64,000 nucleotides of DNA from Blastococcus sp. TF02-09 (GTDB lineage Bacteria; Actinomycetota; Actinomycetes; Mycobacteriales; Geodermatophilaceae). The first letter of the stretch is position 1. Every line of letters begins with the position of its first letter. The notes beneath the pieces were generated by a model, which saw only the letters and a list, made by a program, of their open reading frames with translations, searched no databases and was not told the origin of the DNA. Location of the stretch: assembly GCF_003319105.1 (NCBI RefSeq), contig NZ_QOHH01000002.1, positions 372,001 through 436,000 of the forward strand. The letters are read 5' to 3'. The position numbers were made by a program, and so were the translations under genes. Positions 60,721 to 64,000 of this stretch are shown in pieces.

Positions 60721-62456
60721 GCCAGACCACCGCAGCCGCCCGGAAGGGCCGCGACGCCGGAGGGCCCGGGGCCGACGGCTCGTTCAGCCACCGGCAGATC
60801 GTCACGATCCTCGTCGGCCTCATGGTCGCGATGTTCCTGGCGGCGCTCGACCAGACCGTCGTCTCCACCGCGATCCGCACGATCGCCGACGACCTGCAGG
60901 GCTACGACCTCCAGGCCTGGGCGACGACGGCGTTCCTGATCACCTCGACGATCGCGACGCCGCTGTACGGGAAGCTCTCCGACATCTACGGCCCGCGGCC
61001 GTTCTACCTGTTCGCGATCGGCATCTTCGTCGTCGGCTCGGTGCTGTGCGGCATGGCCCAGTCGATGTACCAGCTGGCCGCGTTCCGGGCGGTGCAGGGG
61101 ATCGGCGCCGGTGGCCTCATGTCGCTGGCCTTCGTGATCATCGGCAGCATCGTCCCGCCGCGGGAGCGCTCGCGGTACCAGGGCTACTTCATGGCCGTGT
61201 TCGGTTCCTCGAGCGTGCTCGGGCCCGTGATCGGCGGGTTCTTCGCCGGCCAGTCCGCGCTGCTGGGCGTCGAGGGCTGGCGCTGGATCTTCTACATCAA
61301 CGTGCCGCTGGGCGTCGTCGCCTTCGCGACCATCTGGCGGGTGCTGCACCTGCCGCACGAGCGCCGCGAGCACCGCATCGACTGGCCCGGCGCCCTGGCG
61401 CTGGTCACGTTCCTCGTGCCGCTGCTCGTCGTCGCCGAGCAGGGCCGGACCTGGGGCTGGACGTCCGGCCGGGCGCTGGTCTGCTACGCCATCGGCGCCG
61501 TCGGCTTCCTGCTGTTCCTGGCGGCCGAGCGGGCCTACCGGGACGACGCCCTGCTGCCGCTGCGGCTGCTCGGCAACCGCACCGTCACCGTGAGCGCGAT
61601 CGGCTCGGTCGTCATGGGCGCCGGCATGTTCGGCGGATTGCTGCTGCTGCCCCAGTACCTGCAGATCGTGCACGGCTCCAGCCCCACCGTGGCCGGACTG
61701 CAGATGACGCCGCTGGTGGTCGGCATCATGGCCGGCGGCATCATCTCCGGCACCACGATCTCGCGGACCGGTCGGTACAAGACGTTCCCGCTCGTCGGCG
61801 TCGCGCTGATGGTGGTCGCGCTGGTGTCCCTGTCGCTGGTCGTCAAGGCCGACACCTCGGTGTGGCAGATGGTGCCGTTCATGCTGATGCTGGGCCTGGG
61901 CCTGGGCTTCAACTTCCAGCCGGTCATCCTCGCCGTGCAGAACGCCGTCTCCCCACGCGAGATCGGGGTGGCGACGTCGTCGGTCACCTTCTTCCGCCAG
62001 ATGGGCGGCACGATCGGCACCGCCGCCTTCCTGTCCGTGCTGTTCACCCGGCTGCCGAGCGACATCGGGAACGCCATCGGCGCCAGCACCGACCCGCGGG
62101 TGCAGCAGGCGGTGCAGAGCGGGCAGCTGCAGGGCGGGGGCGACCTCTCCGACACCTCGTTCATCCAGCAGCTGCCCGACTTCCTCGCCCAGCCGTTCAA
62201 GGTGGGCTTCTCGGACACGATCGACCTGGTCCTGCTCATCGCGGCCTGCGTCGTCGCGATCGGGTTCTTCGTCTTCCTGTTCCTGCCGCAGCTGACGCTG
62301 GGCGAGAAGTCGGGCCTCCAGGCCTTGCAGGAGTCCCGGGAGTCGGCGGTTCCCGACCAGGACGACGCCGGCCAGCAGGCGATGCAGGGGGCGGGCGCCG
62401 CCGCTCCGACGTCCACCCCGCCGCCGGCCGCCCGCCCGGGCGACACCCCGCGCTGA
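60717..62456 (+). CDS. MFS drug exporter, DHA2 family
   Basis: 579 residues, about 14 membrane helices: MFLAALDQTVVSTAI (TM1, acidic residue), GKLSDIYGPRPFYL (motif A) and SSSVLGPVIGGFFAG (motif C). A long acidic/Gln-rich loop (about 455-485) lies before the last helix, and a Pro/Ala-rich cytoplasmic tail ends the protein. Regulated by the upstream MarR protein. The stop (62454-62456) is 12 bases before repeat copy B. Confidence 0.9.
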   Translation: MSQTTAAARKGRDAGGPGADGSFSHRQIVTILVGLMVAMFLAALDQTVVSTAIRTIADDLQGYDLQAWATTAFLITSTIATPLYGKLSDIYGPRPFYLFAIGIFVVGSVLCGMAQSMYQLAAFRAVQGIGAGGLMSLAFVIIGSIVPPRERSRYQGYFMAVFGSSSVLGPVIGGFFAGQSALLGVEGWRWIFYINVPLGVVAFATIWRVLHLPHERREHRIDWPGALALVTFLVPLLVVAEQGRTWGWTSGRALVCYAIGAVGFLLFLAAERAYRDDALLPLRLLGNRTVTVSAIGSVVMGAGMFGGLLLLPQYLQIVHGSSPTVAGLQMTPLVVGIMAGGIISGTTISRTGRYKTFPLVGVALMVVALVSLSLVVKADTSVWQMVPFMLMLGLGLGFNFQPVILAVQNAVSPREIGVATSSVTFFRQMGGTIGTAAFLSVLFTRLPSDIGNAIGASTDPRVQQAVQSGQLQGGGDLSDTSFIQQLPDFLAQPFKVGFSDTIDLVLLIAACVVAIGFFVFLFLPQLTLGEKSGLQALQESRESAVPDQDDAGQQAMQGAGAAAPTSTPPPAARPGDTPR

Positions 62457-62468
62457 GCGTTCATCCGT

Positions 62469-62570
62469 CTGGTCGCGCCGAGTGGGCCCCGGAGGGGTCC
62501 GCGCAGGCGCGACGGACACGCTCATGCCGATCGGGACGGCTCGTGGCCGCGGTGTCGTCCGGAGGACGAC
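62469..62570 (+). repeat. Composite intergenic repeat, copy B
   Basis: Inverted relative to copy A at 11.2 kb. Conserved block 1 at 62469-62523 and block 2 at 62544-62570, with a 20-base unrelated spacer. Hairpins at 62484-62500 and 62554-62570 both have a GGA loop, and each 3' side reads GGAGG. Block 2's GGAGG (62561-62565) is placed as the Shine-Dalgarno of the following gene. Confidence 0.85.
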
Positions 62571-62573
62571 AAT

Positions 62574-64000
62574 GTGATGGTGCCCGGTTCCTCGCTCATC
62601 CTGTCCCGCCGTGACCTCGACTTCCTGCTGCACGAGTGGCTCGACGTCGAGGCGCTGACGAAGCGCCCCCGGTTCACCGAGCACTCGCGGGAGACGTTCG
62701 ACGCGGTGCTGGACCTCGCCGCCCAGGTGGCCGCCGACCACTTCGCGCCGCACAACCGCACCGCCGACGAGAACGAGCCGCGGATGGTCGACGGCCGCGT
62801 CGTGCTCGTCCCCGAGGTCGCGCGGGCGCTCTCCGTCTTCGCGGAGACCGGGCTGATGGCCGGTTCCTTCGACGAGGAGTTCGGCGGGATGCAGCTGCCG
62901 CACACCGTCGGGCAGGCCGTCCTCGCCTGGTTCCAGGCGGCCAACATCGGCACGTCGGCCTATCCGTTCCTCACCATGGCCAACGCCCGGCTGCTCCTCG
63001 CGCACGGCAGCCGCGAGCAGATCGACACCTTCGTCGCGCCCATGGTCGAGGGCCGCTGGTTCGGCACGATGGCGCTGTCCGAGCCGCAGGCGGGCTCCTC
63101 GCTCGCCGACATCACCACGAGGGCCGAGCGCCAGGACGACGGCAGCTACCGGCTCACCGGCAACAAGATGTGGATCTCCGGCGGCGACCACGAGCTGACC
63201 GAGAACATCGTCCACCTGGTGCTGGCCAAGGTCCCGGGCGGTCCGGCCGGCGTGAAGGGCATCTCGCTGTTCGTCGTCCCCAAGTTCCTGGTGGAGGACG
63301 ACGGCACGCTCGGGGAGCGCAACGACGTCGTCCTGGCCGGGCTCAACCACAAGATGGGCTACCGGGGGACGACGAACACGCTGCTCAACTTCGGCGAGGG
63401 CGTGCACACACCCGGCGGCCGCGCCGGAGCGGTCGGCTACCTCGTGGGCGAGGAGAACCGCGGCCTCACCTACATGTTCCACATGATGAACGAGGCGCGG
63501 ATCGGCGTCGGGGTCGGCGCGTCGGTGCTCGGCATCACCGGCTACCTGCACGCGCTGGACTACGCGCGCACCCGCACGCAGGGCCGCCCCGCCGGCGCCA
63601 AGGACCCCGCCTCCCCCATGGTGCCGCTCGTCGAGCACCCGGACGTCCGCCGGATGCTCCTGGCCGCCAAGAGCTACGCCGAGGGCGGGCTGGCGCTGGG
63701 GCTGTACTGCGCGCGGCTGGTCGACGAGGAGCAGACGGCCGACACCGCCGAGGAGCGGGACCGGGCGCACCTCCTGCTCGACACCCTCACGCCGATCGCC
63801 AAGGCGTGGCCGTCGCAGTGGGGGCTGGCCGCCAACGACCTGGCCATCCAGGTGCACGGCGGCTACGGCTACACCCGCGACTACCCGGTCGAGCAGTTCT
63901 ACCGGGACAACCGGCTCAACCCGATCCACGAGGGCACGCAGGGCATCCAGTCCCTCGACCTGCTGGGCCGCAAGGTGCTGCAGCAGGGCGGTGCGGGCCT
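62574..64000 (+). CDS. Acyl-CoA dehydrogenase, partial (runs off window)
   Basis: At least 475 residues of an FAD-dependent acyl-CoA dehydrogenase in the large DUF-extended class. Visible: GTMALSEPQAGSSLADITTRA (FAD region), MWISGG, GYRGTTNT, MNEARIGVGVGASVLG, and VHGGYGYTRDYPVEQFYRDNRLNPIHEGT near the current end. Start is GTG 62574 or ATG 62577; the GGAGG at 62561-62565 fits either. That SD is inside the stem-loop of repeat copy B, so it may be masked in the RNA. Confidence 0.9.
   Translation, partial: MMVPGSSLILSRRDLDFLLHEWLDVEALTKRPRFTEHSRETFDAVLDLAAQVAADHFAPHNRTADENEPRMVDGRVVLVPEVARALSVFAETGLMAGSFDEEFGGMQLPHTVGQAVLAWFQAANIGTSAYPFLTMANARLLLAHGSREQIDTFVAPMVEGRWFGTMALSEPQAGSSLADITTRAERQDDGSYRLTGNKMWISGGDHELTENIVHLVLAKVPGGPAGVKGISLFVVPKFLVEDDGTLGERNDVVLAGLNHKMGYRGTTNTLLNFGEGVHTPGGRAGAVGYLVGEENRGLTYMFHMMNEARIGVGVGASVLGITGYLHALDYARTRTQGRPAGAKDPASPMVPLVEHPDVRRMLLAAKSYAEGGLALGLYCARLVDEEQTADTAEERDRAHLLLDTLTPIAKAWPSQWGLAANDLAIQVHGGYGYTRDYPVEQFYRDNRLNPIHEGTQGIQSLDLLGRKVLQQGGAG

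Noticed and set aside
59118-63929. 1603-codon open frame on the minus strand
   Set aside because: It is antisense to hrpA, marR, the MFS gene and the acyl-CoA dehydrogenase. The translation is low-complexity Arg/Gly/Asp/His, the usual shadow of GC-rich genes.
1-64000. tRNA, rRNA, CRISPR, prophage, insertion sequence
   Set aside because: No GGTTCGAATCC-type T-arm with matching cloverleaf, no regular spacer repeats, no integrase or transposase motif was seen. Absence by eye is not proof.

Overview
The window is chromosomal DNA from a high-GC actinobacterium. The best guess is the family Geodermatophilaceae (Blastococcus, Geodermatophilus or Modestobacter type), judged from memory of gene content because no search was possible. 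Evidence: very GC-rich codon use, many GTG and TTG starts, two mycothiol genes (mshA, mshD), SenX3-RegX3, GlnR, an HbhA-like protein and an RsiG-type anti-sigma factor. No rRNA, tRNA, CRISPR array, phage gene or transposase was recognised. The annotation is about 70 protein genes, densely packed, many overlapping by 4 bases (ATGA/GTGA).

Layout. 1-17 kb is a core block resembling the M. tuberculosis Rv0474-Rv0496 neighbourhood: ppx, regX3-senX3 with phoU divergent, gpmA, an efflux pump, a YbjN protein, mshA, an SDR enzyme, murB, a methyltransferase, a PLP decarboxylase-like gene, a spermidine-synthase-like gene, a DUF2516 protein, an HbhA-like protein and its XRE regulator. 17-31 kb holds an asparaginase-rsiG pair, ygfZ, a Fur-family regulator, pabC, nhaA, a DUF885 operon, an epimerase/TetR pair, a secreted beta-helix protein and a PAS-PP2C phosphatase. 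31-41 kb resembles Rv0814c-Rv0820: the sseC-cysA-DUF4395-thiX-DUF2993 sulfur operon with a cysteine-rich leader peptide, glnR, mshD and pstSCAB.

41-56 kb carries a GrpB-like protein, an LCP cell-wall ligase, a repeat coiled-coil protein, an arsenic operon (SIP-ACR3-ArsC), a PhoPR-like two-component system, a thioesterase, cysQ-cysD-cysN with an antisense membrane gene between cysD and cysN, and small regulatory genes. 56-64 kb holds hrpA, a MarR-MFS efflux operon and an acyl-CoA dehydrogenase cut by the window end.

Connections. Phosphate sensing (SenX3-RegX3, PhoU, PstSCAB) is split between two loci that share GTTCACC repeats at 11-bp spacing. Sulfur genes (cysQDN, sulfurtransferases, mycothiol enzymes) recur, one operon behind a probable cysteine attenuator. 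At about 20 genes a TANNNT or CANNNT hexamer lies 6-8 bases before the start codon, suggesting leaderless transcripts.

The most unusual non-coding signal is a composite repeat of about 102 bp in two inverted copies 51 kb apart (11203-11305 and 62469-62570). It has two conserved blocks, each able to fold into a hairpin with a GGA loop. One copy supplies the C-terminal codons of two convergent genes (murB and the SDR gene). The other places its GGAGG at ribosome-binding distance from the acyl-CoA dehydrogenase start.
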